Shown: positions 1-8,963 of the stretch, piece by piece
How positions within the stretch are numbered: the first letter of the stretch is position 1
How the letters are laid out: each line of letters starts with the position of its first letter
Assembly: GCF_003544935.1 (NCBI RefSeq)
Contig: NZ_CP032098.1
Location: 2,418,001-2,482,000, forward strand
Direction of reading: 5' to 3'
DNA from: Malaciobacter molluscorum LMG 25693
GTDB lineage: Bacteria > Campylobacterota > Campylobacteria > Campylobacterales > Arcobacteraceae
DNA length: 64,000 nucleotides
Made by a program: the position numbers and the translations under genes
The notes under the pieces: model-generated
Database searches by the model: none
Told to the model about the DNA's origin: nothing
Seen by the model: the letters and a program-made list of their open reading frames with translations, nothing else

Positions 1-1216
1 CAACTTTTTGTTTAATATCTTCTTTTGAAACTTCTTGTATTTTTATCTCTTCTTTTTCTATTTGACTATATATATTATTTGTATCTTCTTTTGCATCTTC
101 TAAAACTTTTTGAGTAGATATAACTTCTTTTACTGCTGGTTGAACTTCCACTTGTTCAACTTGATTTATAATATCTTGAATTGATTTTAAATTTGTAGCT
201 TCTTGCATTTTTAATAAACTTAATATTAAAACAAAACTAGAATCAGAATTTAAAGCTAAAAGATGTTTAGCATCACCTAAAATTCTAAAAAATCTATCAA
301 ATAATAATAAATCAAATTTTGCATCTTTATCTATCATTTTTTGTTTTAGATAAATTGTCATCTCATCACAAACTTGTGATACTTCATAATTCTCAAGTTT
401 TTTTATTAAAGGAGTAATATCTTTTTTATTTAAAACAATATCAAATATTTCATCCATTACTTTTGGTTCAATTAAACCTAACATCTCAACTACAGCTATA
501 GTATTTACTTTACCTTTTGAATAGATAATTGCTTGATCAAGTAATGTTAATGTATCTCTTAAACTTCCTTGCCCACTTCTTGCTAAAATTTCTAATGCTT
601 CTGTTTCATACTCAACATCTTCTTCTATTAATATATGTGCTAAATGATGAACAACATCAGAATTTGAAATTTTATTAAATCTAAAATGTTGAGTTCTACT
701 TAATATTGTTGCAGGTAATTTTAAAGGGTCAGTTGTTGCTAGAATAAATTTTACAAAACTTGGCGGTTCTTCTAATGTTTTTAACAAAGCATTAAAAGCT
801 TGAGTTGTAAGCATATGAACTTCATCAATTATAAATACTTTAAATCTTGCACTACTTGGCTTATATTTTGTATGTTCAATTAAATCTTTAATATCATCAA
901 TCCCTCTATTACTAGCAGCATCCATTTCTATAATATCTAGGTGTCTATTTGAATTTGCACTTTGACAATTTTCACAAACTTCACAAGGTTTTGATGTTGG
1001 ACCATTTGAACATAAAAGAGCTTTTGCCATAATTCTAGCTGTACTTGTTTTTCCACTTCCTCTTAATCCACTAAAAAGATATGCATGTGATAATCTATTT
1101 GAATCCAAAGCTAAAGATAATGTTTGAGAAATTGTGCTTTGACCTACTAAATCTTCAAATCTCTTTGGTCTATATTTTAATGCTAAAACTTTTTTATCTG
1201 TTAGTGTTTCACTCAT
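1..1216 (-). CDS. dnaX: DNA polymerase III gamma/tau subunit (partial, C-terminus off window)
   Basis: This is the clamp-loader ATPase of the replicative polymerase. About 405 codons are visible, starting at an ATG at 1216; the C-terminal end is cut by the window edge. The translation shows Walker A GLRGSGKT (residues 50-57), a four-cysteine zinc module (C69, C78, C81, C84), Walker B DEVH (131-134) and the SRTQ sensor/arginine-finger segment (173-176). After about residue 340 the sequence becomes Glu/Lys/Val-rich and low in complexity, like a tau linker. The start overlaps the murI stop as ATGA, so the two are probably co-transcribed and translationally coupled. A tau/gamma frameshift site cannot be judged because the tail is missing. 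Confidence 0.96.
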   Translation of the reverse strand, partial: MSETLTDKKVLALKYRPKRFEDLVGQSTISQTLSLALDSNRLSHAYLFSGLRGSGKTSTARIMAKALLCSNGPTSKPCEVCENCQSANSNRHLDIIEMDAASNRGIDDIKDLIEHTKYKPSSARFKVFIIDEVHMLTTQAFNALLKTLEEPPSFVKFILATTDPLKLPATILSRTQHFRFNKISNSDVVHHLAHILIEEDVEYETEALEILARSGQGSLRDTLTLLDQAIIYSKGKVNTIAVVEMLGLIEPKVMDEIFDIVLNKKDITPLIKKLENYEVSQVCDEMTIYLKQKMIDKDAKFDLLLFDRFFRILGDAKHLLALNSDSSFVLILSLLKMQEATNLKSIQDIINQVEQVEVQPAVKEVISTQKVLEDAKEDTNNIYSQIEKEEIKIQEVSKEDIKQKV

Positions 1217-2004
1217 ATCTTACAATTCCTTACTTCAATCTTATTATTATAATCTTTAAAAATTTTATTTATCATACTTCTATTAATTTTTCCTGTATAT
1301 CCAATTGATATATTTAAAGGTTTATCCTCATTATGCCCTCGTAAAGAACTCAAATAAATTAATCTATTTGCAATTGCTTCACCTGTTTCAATTAAATTTA
1401 TTTTATTTCCCATAATATCTCTTATTACTTCACTAACTAAAGGATAATGAGTACAACCTAAAACAATTGTATCTACATTTTTTTCTTTCATAGGTAAAAG
1501 CCAATTTTTTAACATATTATAAGTTACAGATGAATTAATTTCACCTTTTTCTATTTGTTCTACTAATCCAACACAAGCTTGTTCATATAATGTTATATCT
1601 TTGTCTTTAGACAAATTCTCAACTAACTGTTGATACTTTTCACCTCTTAAAGTAGCCTTTGTTGCTAAAACTGCAACTTTTGATGATTTTGTTAAATTAA
1701 TTGCTGGTTTAATTCCAGGTTCTGTTCCTATTACAATCAAATCTTTATACACATCTCTTAAATATTTAATTGCAGCAGATGTTGCTGTATTACAAGCAAC
1801 AATTATGGCTTCTATATTAAAAGAATAAATCAAAAATTCAGTAATTTGAATACACCTATTTTTTATCTCTTCTTGAGTTTTATCACCATATGGAGCATAT
1901 GCTGTATCAGCTATATAAAAAATATCTGCACCTTTAAAGCGTTCACTAATTGCTTTTACAACAGTTAATCCTCCAAGCCCAGAATCAAATACACCTATTT
2001 TCAA
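1213..2004 (-). CDS. murI: Glutamate racemase
   Basis: It makes D-glutamate for peptidoglycan in the cytoplasm. The 263-residue length is normal. The N-terminal DSGLGGLTV motif, the first catalytic cysteine in CNTATSAA (C71) and the second in GCTHYPL (C184) are all present. The start is a TTG at 2004 with an AAGG Shine-Dalgarno six bases upstream; no ATG lies nearby in frame. The stop overlaps the dnaX start by four bases. The upstream region (2005-2108) is shared with a divergent gene. Confidence 0.95.
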   Translation of the reverse strand: MKIGVFDSGLGGLTVVKAISERFKGADIFYIADTAYAPYGDKTQEEIKNRCIQITEFLIYSFNIEAIIVACNTATSAAIKYLRDVYKDLIVIGTEPGIKPAINLTKSSKVAVLATKATLRGEKYQQLVENLSKDKDITLYEQACVGLVEQIEKGEINSSVTYNMLKNWLLPMKEKNVDTIVLGCTHYPLVSEVIRDIMGNKINLIETGEAIANRLIYLSSLRGHNEDKPLNISIGYTGKINRSMINKIFKDYNNKIEVRNCKI

Positions 2005-2108
2005 CTTTTACCTTATTTCAATTTTGCCGATTATAACAAAAAATTGATAACTACTTTGTTAAAATTATTAATATTAAAATAAATTTATAAAATAAGAAAA
2101 GGTATCAA

Positions 2109-2762
2109 TTGTTTTATCATTTTCATCCATATAAACCCTTTATTTTTGAAGATACAAATACACTTATTATTGGAACATTACCTCCTCCAAGATTTTGTGA
2201 AAAAGATTTTAAAGATGGTGATGTTGATTTTTGTTATGGTTCCAAGAACAATCAATTATGGCCAGCCATAGATAAAATCTTTAATTTAAATTTATTATAT
2301 GATAATAGCAATAAAGCAATAAATCAAAGAAAAAGTTTTCTAAAAAAGAATTATATAGGAATATGTGATATTGTAGAATCTTGCCATAGAGAAAAATTTG
2401 ATGCAAGTGATTTAGGAATGCAAAATGTAAAATTAAGAAATATAATTGAAATATTAGAAAATTATAAAAATATAAATAAAATCATTTTTACCGGAAAAAA
2501 TAGTAAAAATTCACCTGAATATTTTTTCCGAAAACAAATATCAAATACATATACAATGAAATTAAAAGAAAATGAATTTATTAGAGAACATACAATTAAT
2601 ATATCAAATAGAAAAATAACAATTTTTAGTTTAACATCACCATCAAATGCAGCAAATAGATCTATAGGTTCAAGTAATTTATACAAATTAAGAAAAAAAC
2701 AAAATCCTAATTATTCTACTTTTTTATTTAGAATTGATGAATATAAATTTGCTTTTTTTTAA
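2109..2762 (+). CDS. Uracil-DNA glycosylase-like family protein
   Basis: Probable member of the uracil-DNA glycosylase superfamily. The N-terminal GTLPPPRFC segment (residues 22-30) sits where motif 1 lies, and the C-terminal LTSPSNAANRS segment fits the position of motif 2. Between them is a FCYGSKNNQLWP stretch typical of the nucleotide-pocket region of this group. The start is TTG at 2109, preceded by AAAAGG; no ATG start is available near it. No partner gene is evident. A DNA-repair role is inferred from the fold signature only. Substrate specificity is unknown. Confidence 0.7.
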   Translation: MFYHFHPYKPFIFEDTNTLIIGTLPPPRFCEKDFKDGDVDFCYGSKNNQLWPAIDKIFNLNLLYDNSNKAINQRKSFLKKNYIGICDIVESCHREKFDASDLGMQNVKLRNIIEILENYKNINKIIFTGKNSKNSPEYFFRKQISNTYTMKLKENEFIREHTINISNRKITIFSLTSPSNAANRSIGSSNLYKLRKKQNPNYSTFLFRIDEYKFAFF

Positions 2763-2813
2763 TTATTTAATTTTATTCTAATTTAAAATGCCCTAAAATT
2801 CATTATTATGTTT

Positions 2814-2829
2814 ATGAATGATTATTCAT
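2814..2829. promoter_or_regulatory. Palindromic operator in a promoter spacer
   Basis: The site is a perfect inverted repeat, ATGAAT-GATT-ATTCAT, placed immediately 5' of a TATAAT box. A third half-site (ATTCAT, 2798-2803) lies just upstream. The TGAA-N6-TTCA core has the spacing of ArsR/SmtB-family operators, and alternating hexamers are also seen in Fur boxes. Which family binds is inference; no such regulator gene is in the window. Confidence 0.55.
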
Positions 2830-2830
2830 T

Positions 2831-2836
2831 TATAAT
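2831..2836 (+). promoter_or_regulatory. -10 box for the 31-codon membrane peptide
   Basis: A perfect TATAAT lies 18 bases upstream of the ATG at 2855, and the palindromic operator abuts its 5' side. There is no clear -35. The purine-rich SD (GGAAAGGGG) follows almost directly, implying a very short leader. Confidence 0.6.
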
Positions 2837-2854
2837 ATAAGGAAAGGGGACATT

Positions 2855-2950
2855 ATGTTTATCACAGAGATACTAATTTTTATAGTTTCAGGACTACTAG
2901 CATTTGCAGGTTTTAGCTGGATTGTTGGTCTTTTTGTAAAAGAAAAGTAA
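2855..2950 (+). CDS. Small single-span membrane peptide, 31 aa
   Basis: A 31-codon ORF starts at ATG 2855 behind a strong SD (GGAAAGGGG, 2841-2849) and ends in TAA at 2950. The peptide has one hydrophobic helix (about residues 4-27: Ile/Leu/Val/Gly/Ala/Phe with one Trp) followed by a short basic tail (VKEK), as in single-span small proteins that modulate membrane complexes. It has its own promoter, operator-like palindrome and downstream hairpin, so it looks like an independent gene. I do not recognise the family. CydX- or CcoS-like small oxidase subunits are shape analogies, not matches. Confidence 0.7.
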   Translation: MFITEILIFIVSGLLAFAGFSWIVGLFVKEK

Positions 2951-2967
2951 CTTTGTATCTACATATG

Positions 2968-2993
2968 AAAGAGGTATTCGTACCTCTTTTTAT
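2968..2993 (+). terminator. Intrinsic terminator after the small peptide gene
   Basis: A perfect nine-base stem (AAAGAGGTA / TACCTCTTT) with a TTCG tetraloop is followed by a T-rich run. It begins 17 bases after the stop of the 31-aa ORF. Confidence 0.85.
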
Positions 2994-3053
2994 CTAACTC
3001 TAACAATTATATAATTTTTTAATATCAAGTCTTATTAGATTATTTGAATATGA

Positions 3054-3078
3054 CAAAATCCTGTTTTACAGAATTTTG
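3054..3078 (-). terminator. Weak hairpin after rho
   Basis: An inverted repeat with ten-base arms and one mismatch abuts the rho stop codon (3080-3082). The following minus-strand sequence is only modestly T-rich, so it is a weak terminator candidate. Confidence 0.4.
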
Positions 3079-3079
3079 C

Positions 3080-4423
3080 CTATTCATTCATTGAGTTAAA
3101 GAATTCTTCGTTATCTTTTGTTTTTTGCATTTTTGAATATAAGAATTTTAAAGCTTCCACTTCATCCATAGATGAGATTGCATTTCTTAAAATCCATGTT
3201 TTTTGTAGAACCTCAGGAGTAAGAAGTAACTCTTCTTTTCTTGTACCAGATTTAATAATATCAAGAGCTGGGTAAACTCTTCTATTTGCTGCATTTCTAC
3301 TTAACACAACTTCACTATTACCAGTTCCTTTGAACTCTTCAAAAATAACTTCATCCATTTTTGAACCAGTTTCAATAAGTGCAGTTGAAATAATTGTTAA
3401 GGAACCACCCTCTTCAATATTTCTAGCAGCACCAAAAAATCTTTTTGGTTTATGTAAAGCATTTGCATCAACCCCACCAGAAAGAACTTTTCCAGAACTT
3501 GGAGTAACAGTATTATATGCACGTGCTAATCTTGTAATAGAATCAAGTAATATTACAACATCCTTTTTCATTTCTACAAGTCTTTTTGCTTTTTCAATAA
3601 CAATTTCAGCAACTCGAACATGATTATGTGCTGGTAAATCAAAAGTAGAAGAATAAACTTCTCCTTTTACACATCTTTGCATATCAGTAACTTCTTCAGG
3701 TCTTTCATCAATTAATAATACCATTAAATGTGTTTCTGGATGATTTCTAGTAATACCATAAGCTAACTCTTTTAATAATTCAGTTTTACCAGTTTTAGGA
3801 GGTGCAACAATTAATCCTCTTTGACCTTTACCCATTGGAGCAAAAAGATCAAGTATTCTACCTGTCATTTTATTTGAGTTATATTCAAATTTAAATCTAT
3901 CAGTAGAGTATAATGGAGTTAAATTATCAAAAAGTGGTCTATTTTTAGATTCATTTACAGGTAAGTAATTAATAGCTTCAATTTTTAATAAAGCATAATA
4001 TTTTTCACTCTCTTTGTTAGGAGGTCTAACTTGACCAGTAACAATATCACCTGTTCTTAAAGCGAATTTTCTAATTTGAGTTGCAGATACATAAGAATCA
4101 CTTGAAGTATCTGAAAAATTACCATCTATTGCTCTTAAAAAACCAAATCCACCCTCTTTTATTTCTAAAATACCAGTAAATAGTACAAATCCACCTGCAT
4201 CAATTTGATTTTTTAGAATTGAAAACATTAAATCTTGTCTTTTAAGTTCTTGGGGGTTTTCTACATTTAGTTCTTTAGCAATTTTTAACAAATCTTCAAG
4301 AGGATATTCTCTTAGTTTTTCTATCGTATGCCCTTCAACTGGAATATGAGTTCTAGTTTTTCTACCAGAATTCCCGTTACATTTGGGACTTTTTGTTTTA
4401 GATTGAGTTTTAGACTCTTCCAT
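3080..4423 (-). CDS. rho: Transcription termination factor Rho
   Basis: This is the hexameric RNA helicase that ends transcription in the cytoplasm. It has 447 residues. The order is an N-terminal Rho-N helical region (about 30-80), a cold-shock-like RNA-binding domain (about 80-155), and a RecA-like ATPase with Walker A APPKTGKT, followed by the [10 protein letters not shown] and [11 protein letters not shown] motifs and the C-terminal [31 protein letters not shown] region (split here for description). The N-terminus carries a Ser/Lys/Thr-rich tail. The leader (4424-4539) is about 110 bases and contains an inverted repeat at 4451-4465. Confidence 0.97.
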   Translation of the reverse strand: MEESKTQSKTKSPKCNGNSGRKTRTHIPVEGHTIEKLREYPLEDLLKIAKELNVENPQELKRQDLMFSILKNQIDAGGFVLFTGILEIKEGGFGFLRAIDGNFSDTSSDSYVSATQIRKFALRTGDIVTGQVRPPNKESEKYYALLKIEAINYLPVNESKNRPLFDNLTPLYSTDRFKFEYNSNKMTGRILDLFAPMGKGQRGLIVAPPKTGKTELLKELAYGITRNHPETHLMVLLIDERPEEVTDMQRCVKGEVYSSTFDLPAHNHVRVAEIVIEKAKRLVEMKKDVVILLDSITRLARAYNTVTPSSGKVLSGGVDANALHKPKRFFGAARNIEEGGSLTIISTALIETGSKMDEVIFEEFKGTGNSEVVLSRNAANRRVYPALDIIKSGTRKEELLLTPEVLQKTWILRNAISSMDEVEALKFLYSKMQKTKDNEEFFNSMNE

Positions 4424-4450
4424 AAGTTTATTTAACCTTTTATTTCGATA

Positions 4451-4465
4451 TACATAAAGTATGTA
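4451..4465. promoter_or_regulatory. Inverted repeat upstream of rho
   Basis: TACATA-AAG-TATGTA lies 28 bases upstream of the rho ATG. It may be an operator or the start of an RNA hairpin. Autoregulation of rho is known in other bacteria, but nothing here shows the mechanism. Confidence 0.35.
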
Positions 4466-4539
4466 GTTTTTGAAGTTTTTTAGTTTAAAATTTAAGTTTT
4501 GTAATTGTAGTGTTTATTTAAAAAAAAGTCAATTAAACG

Positions 4540-4568
4540 AAGAAGACACCATTTTTAGGTATCTTCTT
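4540..4568 (-). terminator. Terminator for the peroxiredoxin gene
   Basis: Eleven-base arms (AAGAAGACACC / GGTATCTTCTT, one mismatch) lie 22 bases past the peroxiredoxin stop, followed on the minus strand by T-rich sequence. It separates that gene from rho. Confidence 0.7.
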
Positions 4569-4589
4569 GTTATCAAAGGTAATTAAATA

Positions 4590-5186
4590 TTATAATTTAT
4601 TCTCATTTTTAGCAAGATAAGAAGCAACACCATCTTTGTCAGCTTTCATACCTTCGTCACCTTTGTTCCAACCAGCAGGACAAACTTCACCATGCTCATT
4701 TGTAAATATCATAGTATCTACCATTCTTACCATTTCATCTATATTTCTTCCTAATGGTAAGTCATTTATTACTGCATGTCTTACTGTTCCATCTTTATCT
4801 ATTAAGAATGATCCTCTTAATGCAACAGACTCTTCAAATAATACATCAAAATCTTTTGAAATTTGTTTTGTAATATCTGCAACTAGAGGGAATCTTACTC
4901 TTCCAATTCCACCTTGTTCAACTGGTGTTTCTCTCCATGCAAAGTGTGAAAATTGTGAATCTACTGATACTCCAATTACATTAATTCCTCTTTCTTTGAA
5001 CTCATCAACTCTTTTAGAGAAAGCAATGATTTCAGATGGACAAACAAAAGTAAAATCCATTGGATAGAAAAATACAACAGCACCTTTTTCTCCAATATTA
5101 TCATATAAATTAAAATCCTCAACAATTTGACCATCTTCTAATACAGCTGCTGCTGTGAAATCTGGAGCTTTTTTTGTAACTAACAT
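4590..5186 (-). CDS. ahpC: Peroxiredoxin, typical 2-Cys (AhpC/TSA type)
   Basis: It reduces hydrogen peroxide and organic peroxides in the cytoplasm. From the ATG at 5186 the protein has 198 residues. It carries the peroxidatic cysteine in FTFVCPSE (C49), the resolving cysteine in HGEVCPAGW (C169), and the GG(I)G and C-terminal features of sensitive 2-Cys enzymes. A longer reading from a TTG at 5201 is possible, but that stretch (TTGAAAGGAAAG) contains the SD AAGGAAAG for the ATG, so I choose 5186. Electron donors (AhpF or thioredoxin) are not in the window. Expression is probably from the TATAAT at 5230-5235. Confidence 0.96.
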   Translation of the reverse strand: MLVTKKAPDFTAAAVLEDGQIVEDFNLYDNIGEKGAVVFFYPMDFTFVCPSEIIAFSKRVDEFKERGINVIGVSVDSQFSHFAWRETPVEQGGIGRVRFPLVADITKQISKDFDVLFEESVALRGSFLIDKDGTVRHAVINDLPLGRNIDEMVRMVDTMIFTNEHGEVCPAGWNKGDEGMKADKDGVASYLAKNENKL

Positions 5187-5229
5187 TTTCTTTCCTTTCA
5201 AAGTTAAATTAATTAAATTAAGTGGTGTA

Positions 5230-5235
5230 ATTATA
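5230..5235 (-). promoter_or_regulatory. -10 box for the peroxiredoxin gene
   Basis: A TATAAT on the minus strand lies about 45 bases upstream of the ATG. The surrounding sequence is AT-only, and I cannot distinguish a PerR box from background. Confidence 0.5.
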
Positions 5236-5276
5236 TAATAATATTCTAAAAGAAAACATTATATTTTAGTTAGATT

Positions 5277-5282
5277 TATAAT
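5277..5282 (+). promoter_or_regulatory. -10 box for metK
   Basis: A perfect TATAAT lies 50 bases before the metK ATG, with an AAGG SD at about 5320. Confidence 0.5.
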
Positions 5283-5332
5283 TTAAGAAAAATCTTACTT
5301 TTTAATAATATTTTTCCATAAGGTAATATTTT

Positions 5333-6484
5333 ATGACTAATAACTATTTATTTACAAGTGAATCAGTAACAGAAGGACATCCGGATAAAATTGCAGATCA
5401 AATATCAGATGCGGTATTAGATTATATAATCCAAAAAGATAAAAATGCAAGAGTTGCTTGTGAAACAGTTTTAACAAATGGATTATGTCTAGTAGCAGGT
5501 GAATTAAAAACAGAAGTTTATGCACCTATTCAAGATATTGTAAGAGATGTAATAAGAGAGATAGGTTACACAAACTCTGCATATGGACTTGATTATAGAA
5601 GTGCTGGAGTGTTAAATGCAATTGCAGAACAAAGTATTGACATTTCAAGTGCTGTTGATAAAGAAAATGGGGAAATTGGTGCAGGTGACCAAGGAATGAT
5701 GTTTGGTTATGCTTGTGATGAAACAAAAGAACTTATGCCTTTACCTATAAATCTTGCACATAAATTAACTAAAAGATTAAGTGATGTTAGAAAAAAAGGT
5801 ATTCTTCCTTATTTAAGACCTGATGGGAAAGCTCAAGTTACAGTTGAATACATAGATAATAAACCCACAAAAGTGAAAACAGTTGTAATTTCTGCACAAC
5901 ATTCAGATACTATCAAATTAGATATATTAAAAGAAGATATTATCGAAGAAGTAATAAATGAAGTAATACCTAAAGAGCTAATAAATGAAGATACTATTTA
6001 TCATATAAATCCAACAGGTAGATTTGTAATTGGTGGTCCACAAGCTGATGCAGGACTAACAGGAAGAAAAATAATTGTAGATAGCTATGGTGGTAGTTGT
6101 CCACATGGAGGTGGAGCATTTTCTGGTAAAGATCCTACAAAAGTAGATAGAAGTGCTACCTATATGGCTAGATATATTGCAAAAAATCTTGTAGCATCAA
6201 AATTATGTAATAAAATAGTAATACAACTATCTTATGCAATTGGAATTAGTGAACCAACATCTATTATGATTGATACATTTAAAACAAATACTATTGAAGA
6301 AAAAAAGATATTATCTATAATAGAAGAAGTATTTGATTTGACACCTTCTGGTATAATAAAACAACTTGATTTATTAAGACCAATATATAAACAAACTGCT
6401 TCTTATGGACACTTTGGAAGAGAAGATATTGATTTACCATGGGAAAAATTAGATAAAGTCAATACTATCAAATCATTAATTTAG
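5333..6484 (+). CDS. metK: S-adenosylmethionine synthetase
   Basis: It makes S-adenosylmethionine from ATP and methionine. Its 383 residues match the family length. The N-terminal [12 protein letters not shown] motif (ATP/metal site, H16, D18), the central [12 protein letters not shown] motif and the [16 protein letters not shown] loop that carries the catalytic lysine are intact. It is monocistronic, divergent from the peroxiredoxin gene and followed by a 110-base gap before the ferredoxin. SAM use in this window is high (MiaB, RimO, MqnE, MidA-type methyltransferase). Confidence 0.98.
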   Translation: MTNNYLFTSESVTEGHPDKIADQISDAVLDYIIQKDKNARVACETVLTNGLCLVAGELKTEVYAPIQDIVRDVIREIGYTNSAYGLDYRSAGVLNAIAEQSIDISSAVDKENGEIGAGDQGMMFGYACDETKELMPLPINLAHKLTKRLSDVRKKGILPYLRPDGKAQVTVEYIDNKPTKVKTVVISAQHSDTIKLDILKEDIIEEVINEVIPKELINEDTIYHINPTGRFVIGGPQADAGLTGRKIIVDSYGGSCPHGGGAFSGKDPTKVDRSATYMARYIAKNLVASKLCNKIVIQLSYAIGISEPTSIMIDTFKTNTIEEKKILSIIEEVFDLTPSGIIKQLDLLRPIYKQTASYGHFGREDIDLPWEKLDKVNTIKSLI

Positions 6485-6594
6485 GTTATAATAGTGCATA
6501 TTTTTATTACTTTTACTTATTGATTATAAGCAATATTTAATTATAAATTTATATACACTATGTTAAAGTTTCTAAAATTTTCCAAGGAGATAAT

Positions 6595-6870
6595 ATGGCA
6601 GTTAAAATTACTGACATCTGTATTAGTTGTGACGCTTGTCTTGACGAGTGTCCTGTTGAAGCTATCGTTGATAATGATGAAAACCCAACAGGAGAAGACA
6701 TCTATTTCGTACATTCTGACAAATGCGTAGAATGTGTAGGTCATCATGATTCTCCAGCATGTGCAGATGCATGTCCAACAGAGGGATGTATAGTATGGGA
6801 TGAACCAGGTGTTGGTTCAGTTGAAAGTCCTGAAAGAGGTCAAGCTGGAACTCCTGTCGTAGAAGACTAA
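6595..6870 (+). CDS. 2[4Fe-4S] ferredoxin, Alvin type
   Basis: This is a small soluble electron carrier of 91 residues. The first cluster motif is C9-x2-C12-x2-C15-x3-C19-P. The second is CVEC followed by an insertion and CADACP, the long-spaced arrangement of Allochromatium-type (YfhL-like) ferredoxins. The C-terminal third is acidic and Gly/Pro-rich. A strong AAGGAG SD precedes the ATG. It stands alone between metK and ndk and ends in a good terminator. Low-potential donors such as pyruvate oxidoreductase are plausible partners but are not visible here. Confidence 0.93.
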   Translation: MAVKITDICISCDACLDECPVEAIVDNDENPTGEDIYFVHSDKCVECVGHHDSPACADACPTEGCIVWDEPGVGSVESPERGQAGTPVVED

Positions 6871-6895
6871 TATCAAAATTTTATACAATTTTTGT

Positions 6896-6937
6896 AAAAA
6901 AAGGTAAGTAGATTTAAATTCTACTTGCCTTTTTTTT
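6896..6937 (+). terminator. Intrinsic terminator after ferredoxin
   Basis: The stem AAGGTAAGTAG / CTACTTGCCTT (one mismatch) is extended by an A-run and a T-run of seven or more. Confidence 0.85.
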
Positions 6938-6947
6938 ATTTTTAAGG

Positions 6948-6953
6948 TATAAT
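6948..6953 (+). promoter_or_regulatory. -10 box for ndk
   Basis: GGTATAATCC lies about 37 bases upstream of the ndk ATG, directly after the ferredoxin terminator. Confidence 0.65.
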
Positions 6954-6989
6954 CCGCGACTTAATAAAATTAGTAGAGGAATATACTTA

Positions 6990-7403
6990 ATGGAACAAAC
7001 ATTATCAATCATCAAACCTGATGCAGTGAAAAAAAACGTTGTAGGTAAAATTCTAGACAGATTTGAATCTGCTGGATTAAGAATTGCAGCAACTAAAAAA
7101 ATTCAATTATCACAAGCTGATGCTGAAGCATTTTATGCTGTACACGCAGAGAGACCTTTTTTCAACGATTTAGTTGAATTTATGATTTCTGGACCAGTTG
7201 TTGTTTCTGTTTTAGAAGGTCAAAATGCAATGGCTAAAAATAGAGAATTAATGGGTGCAACAAACCCTAAAGAAGCAGCTGCTGGAACAATTAGAGCTGA
7301 TTTTGCTGATTCAATTGATGCAAATGCAGTACATGGTTCTGACTCATTAGAAAATGCAGCAAATGAAATTAAATTCTTCTTTTCAGATAGAGAAATTTGT
7401 TAA
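6990..7403 (+). CDS. ndk: Nucleoside diphosphate kinase
   Basis: It transfers the gamma phosphate among nucleotides. The 137 residues match the bacterial family. The N-terminal [10 protein letters not shown] motif and the catalytic histidine in NAVHGSDS (H115) are present. It has its own -10 box. Only 11 bases separate it from the next gene, so it probably heads the run ndk-yceD-rpmF-plsX-fabH. The first is nucleotide metabolism and the rest ribosome and lipid synthesis. Confidence 0.98.
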   Translation: MEQTLSIIKPDAVKKNVVGKILDRFESAGLRIAATKKIQLSQADAEAFYAVHAERPFFNDLVEFMISGPVVVSVLEGQNAMAKNRELMGATNPKEAAAGTIRADFADSIDANAVHGSDSLENAANEIKFFFSDREIC

Positions 7404-7414
7404 GAATTTTATAA

Positions 7415-7792
7415 ATGAAAATTGAATTTAGAAAAGTATCTACAACTCCAAAAGAGTTTATTAATGATTTTGCTTCAGTAAAATTAGAGGGTACTTTTTG
7501 TAAAATGTCGCCAACTCTAATCAAAATAGATGCATTATTAACAGGAAAAACTCCTGTAACATGTATAAGATGTGGTGAAGAAGAGAACATCAACTTAAAT
7601 GAAAAGCTTAACTTTTTAATAAGTGATGGGATATTTAAAGGTAATGAATCAGAAGATTTAATTATCGAAATAGAAAATGGTATAATTGATTTTGATGAAA
7701 TTTGTGAAAGTGAACTTTCATCACTTGAAAGTGATTATCATATCTGTAAAAATTGTCTAGAAGACAACATAGAAATAGAAAAAGAATTTTAA
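7415..7792 (+). CDS. YceD/DUF177 family protein (23S rRNA accumulation)
   Basis: The family is linked to 23S rRNA levels and is almost always found next to rpmF, as here. The 125-residue protein has two CxxC pairs (C50/C53 in CIRC and C111/C114 in CKNC) that could bind zinc, and an acidic middle region. It ends ten bases before rpmF. The molecular function remains poorly defined; the call rests on gene order plus the CxxC-acidic-CxxC pattern. Confidence 0.8.
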   Translation: MKIEFRKVSTTPKEFINDFASVKLEGTFCKMSPTLIKIDALLTGKTPVTCIRCGEEENINLNEKLNFLISDGIFKGNESEDLIIEIENGIIDFDEICESELSSLESDYHICKNCLEDNIEIEKEF

Positions 7793-7802
7793 GGAGAAAA
7801 TT

Positions 7803-7955
7803 ATGGCAGTACCTAAGAGAAGAGTATCTCATACTAGAGCAGCTAAAAGAAGAACTCACTATAAGATAGCTTTAAAAAGACCAGTTAAAGATAGTGATGG
7901 AACTTGGAAAATGCCTCATACTGTTAACCCAAATACGGGTGAATACAAAAGCTAA
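7803..7955 (+). CDS. rpmF: 50S ribosomal protein L32
   Basis: This 50-codon gene runs from ATG 7803 to TAA 7955, behind an AAGGAGAA SD. The product begins [12 protein letters not shown] and contains the basic, Arg/Lys-rich core typical of L32. The family's zinc cysteines are absent, as in the non-zinc type. Its stop TAA shares its last A with the ATG of plsX, so it is translationally coupled. The yceD-rpmF-plsX-fabH order is a classic bacterial cluster. Confidence 0.97.
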   Translation: MAVPKRRVSHTRAAKRRTHYKIALKRPVKDSDGTWKMPHTVNPNTGEYKS

Positions 7956-8947
7956 TGATTAAAATAGCTATTGATGCGATGGGAGGGGACTTTGGTCCTG
8001 AACCCATTGTTGATGGACTTGTTGCTGCACTAAGAAGTAACACAAACTTCAAAGCTATCGCTGTTGGAGATAAAGAAGAACTACTTAATCTTATACCTAG
8101 TAACTTTCTAAGTAGAATTGAAATTGTTGATACAAAAGATGTAATATCAATGAGTGATAGTGCAACTGATGCATTAAAAAGAAAAGATTCTACAATTTAT
8201 AGAGCAATTGAATTAGTAAAAGAAGGAACTGCGGATGCTGTTGTATCTGCTGGACACTCTGGTGCTACAATGTCTCTTGCCACACTTAGAATAGGAAGAA
8301 TTAAAGGTATTACAAGACCTGCTATTGCAACATTAATGCCTACTATTGAAAATCACAATACTCTTGTATTGGATGTTGGTGCAAATGTTGACTGTGATGC
8401 AAAAAACCTTTTTGAATTTGCTGTTATGGGACAAATTTATGCTCAAGATGTTTTAAAACAAGAAGAGCCTATTGTTGGACTATTAAGTAATGGTGAAGAA
8501 GCAAGTAAAGGGAATGAAGTTACAAAAGAAGCATTTAAATTAATTTCTAAAATTCCTAATTTTGCTGGAAATGTAGAAGGAAGTGATATTTTCAAAGGTT
8601 CAGTAGATGTTGTTGTTTGTGATGGTTTTATAGGTAATATTTTACTTAAAACAGCAGAAGGTGTAGCTGATACTATCGGAACAATTATAAAGAAAAGTCT
8701 TAAACGATCACTTATTTCTATTGCCGGTGCAGTTTTAATGAGAAAAGTATTTAAAAAACTAAAAGTAAGAGTTGATTATGCTGAATATGGTGGTGCTCCA
8801 CTATTAGGGATAAAAGCTCCTGTTATTATTGCGCATGGAAAATCCAATGCAAAAGCAGTAAAAAATGCAATTTTCCAAGCTATAACTGCGGCAAGTTCTA
8901 ACTTAAATATTAATATTGAAGATAGAATGAATGAGTATAAACAATAA
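7955..8947 (+). CDS. plsX: Phosphate acyltransferase PlsX
   Basis: It converts acyl-ACP to acyl-phosphate for phospholipid synthesis, as a soluble peripheral enzyme. The 330 residues are of normal length. The [14 protein letters not shown] start motif and the SAGHSGATM and DVGANVDC motifs are seen. It overlaps rpmF by one base and is followed by fabH after 16 bases. The cluster couples lipid precursor supply to ribosome growth. Confidence 0.97.
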   Translation: MIKIAIDAMGGDFGPEPIVDGLVAALRSNTNFKAIAVGDKEELLNLIPSNFLSRIEIVDTKDVISMSDSATDALKRKDSTIYRAIELVKEGTADAVVSAGHSGATMSLATLRIGRIKGITRPAIATLMPTIENHNTLVLDVGANVDCDAKNLFEFAVMGQIYAQDVLKQEEPIVGLLSNGEEASKGNEVTKEAFKLISKIPNFAGNVEGSDIFKGSVDVVVCDGFIGNILLKTAEGVADTIGTIIKKSLKRSLISIAGAVLMRKVFKKLKVRVDYAEYGGAPLLGIKAPVIIAHGKSNAKAVKNAIFQAITAASSNLNINIEDRMNEYKQ

Positions 8948-8963
8948 TTAAGGATTTTATGTA

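Noticed and set aside
1081-1308. Plus-strand ORF of 75 codons over dnaX/murI
   Set aside because: It is antisense to two well-supported genes, lacks an SD and encodes an Ile/Phe/Leu-rich product typical of antisense reading in AT-rich DNA.
4636-5067. 143-codon plus-strand ORF opposite the peroxiredoxin gene
   Set aside because: The minus-strand frame has intact 2-Cys peroxiredoxin motifs; the plus frame has no recognisable domain.
5202-5332. Possible PerR box near the peroxiredoxin promoter
   Set aside because: Only generic A/T palindromes are seen; no match good enough to claim.
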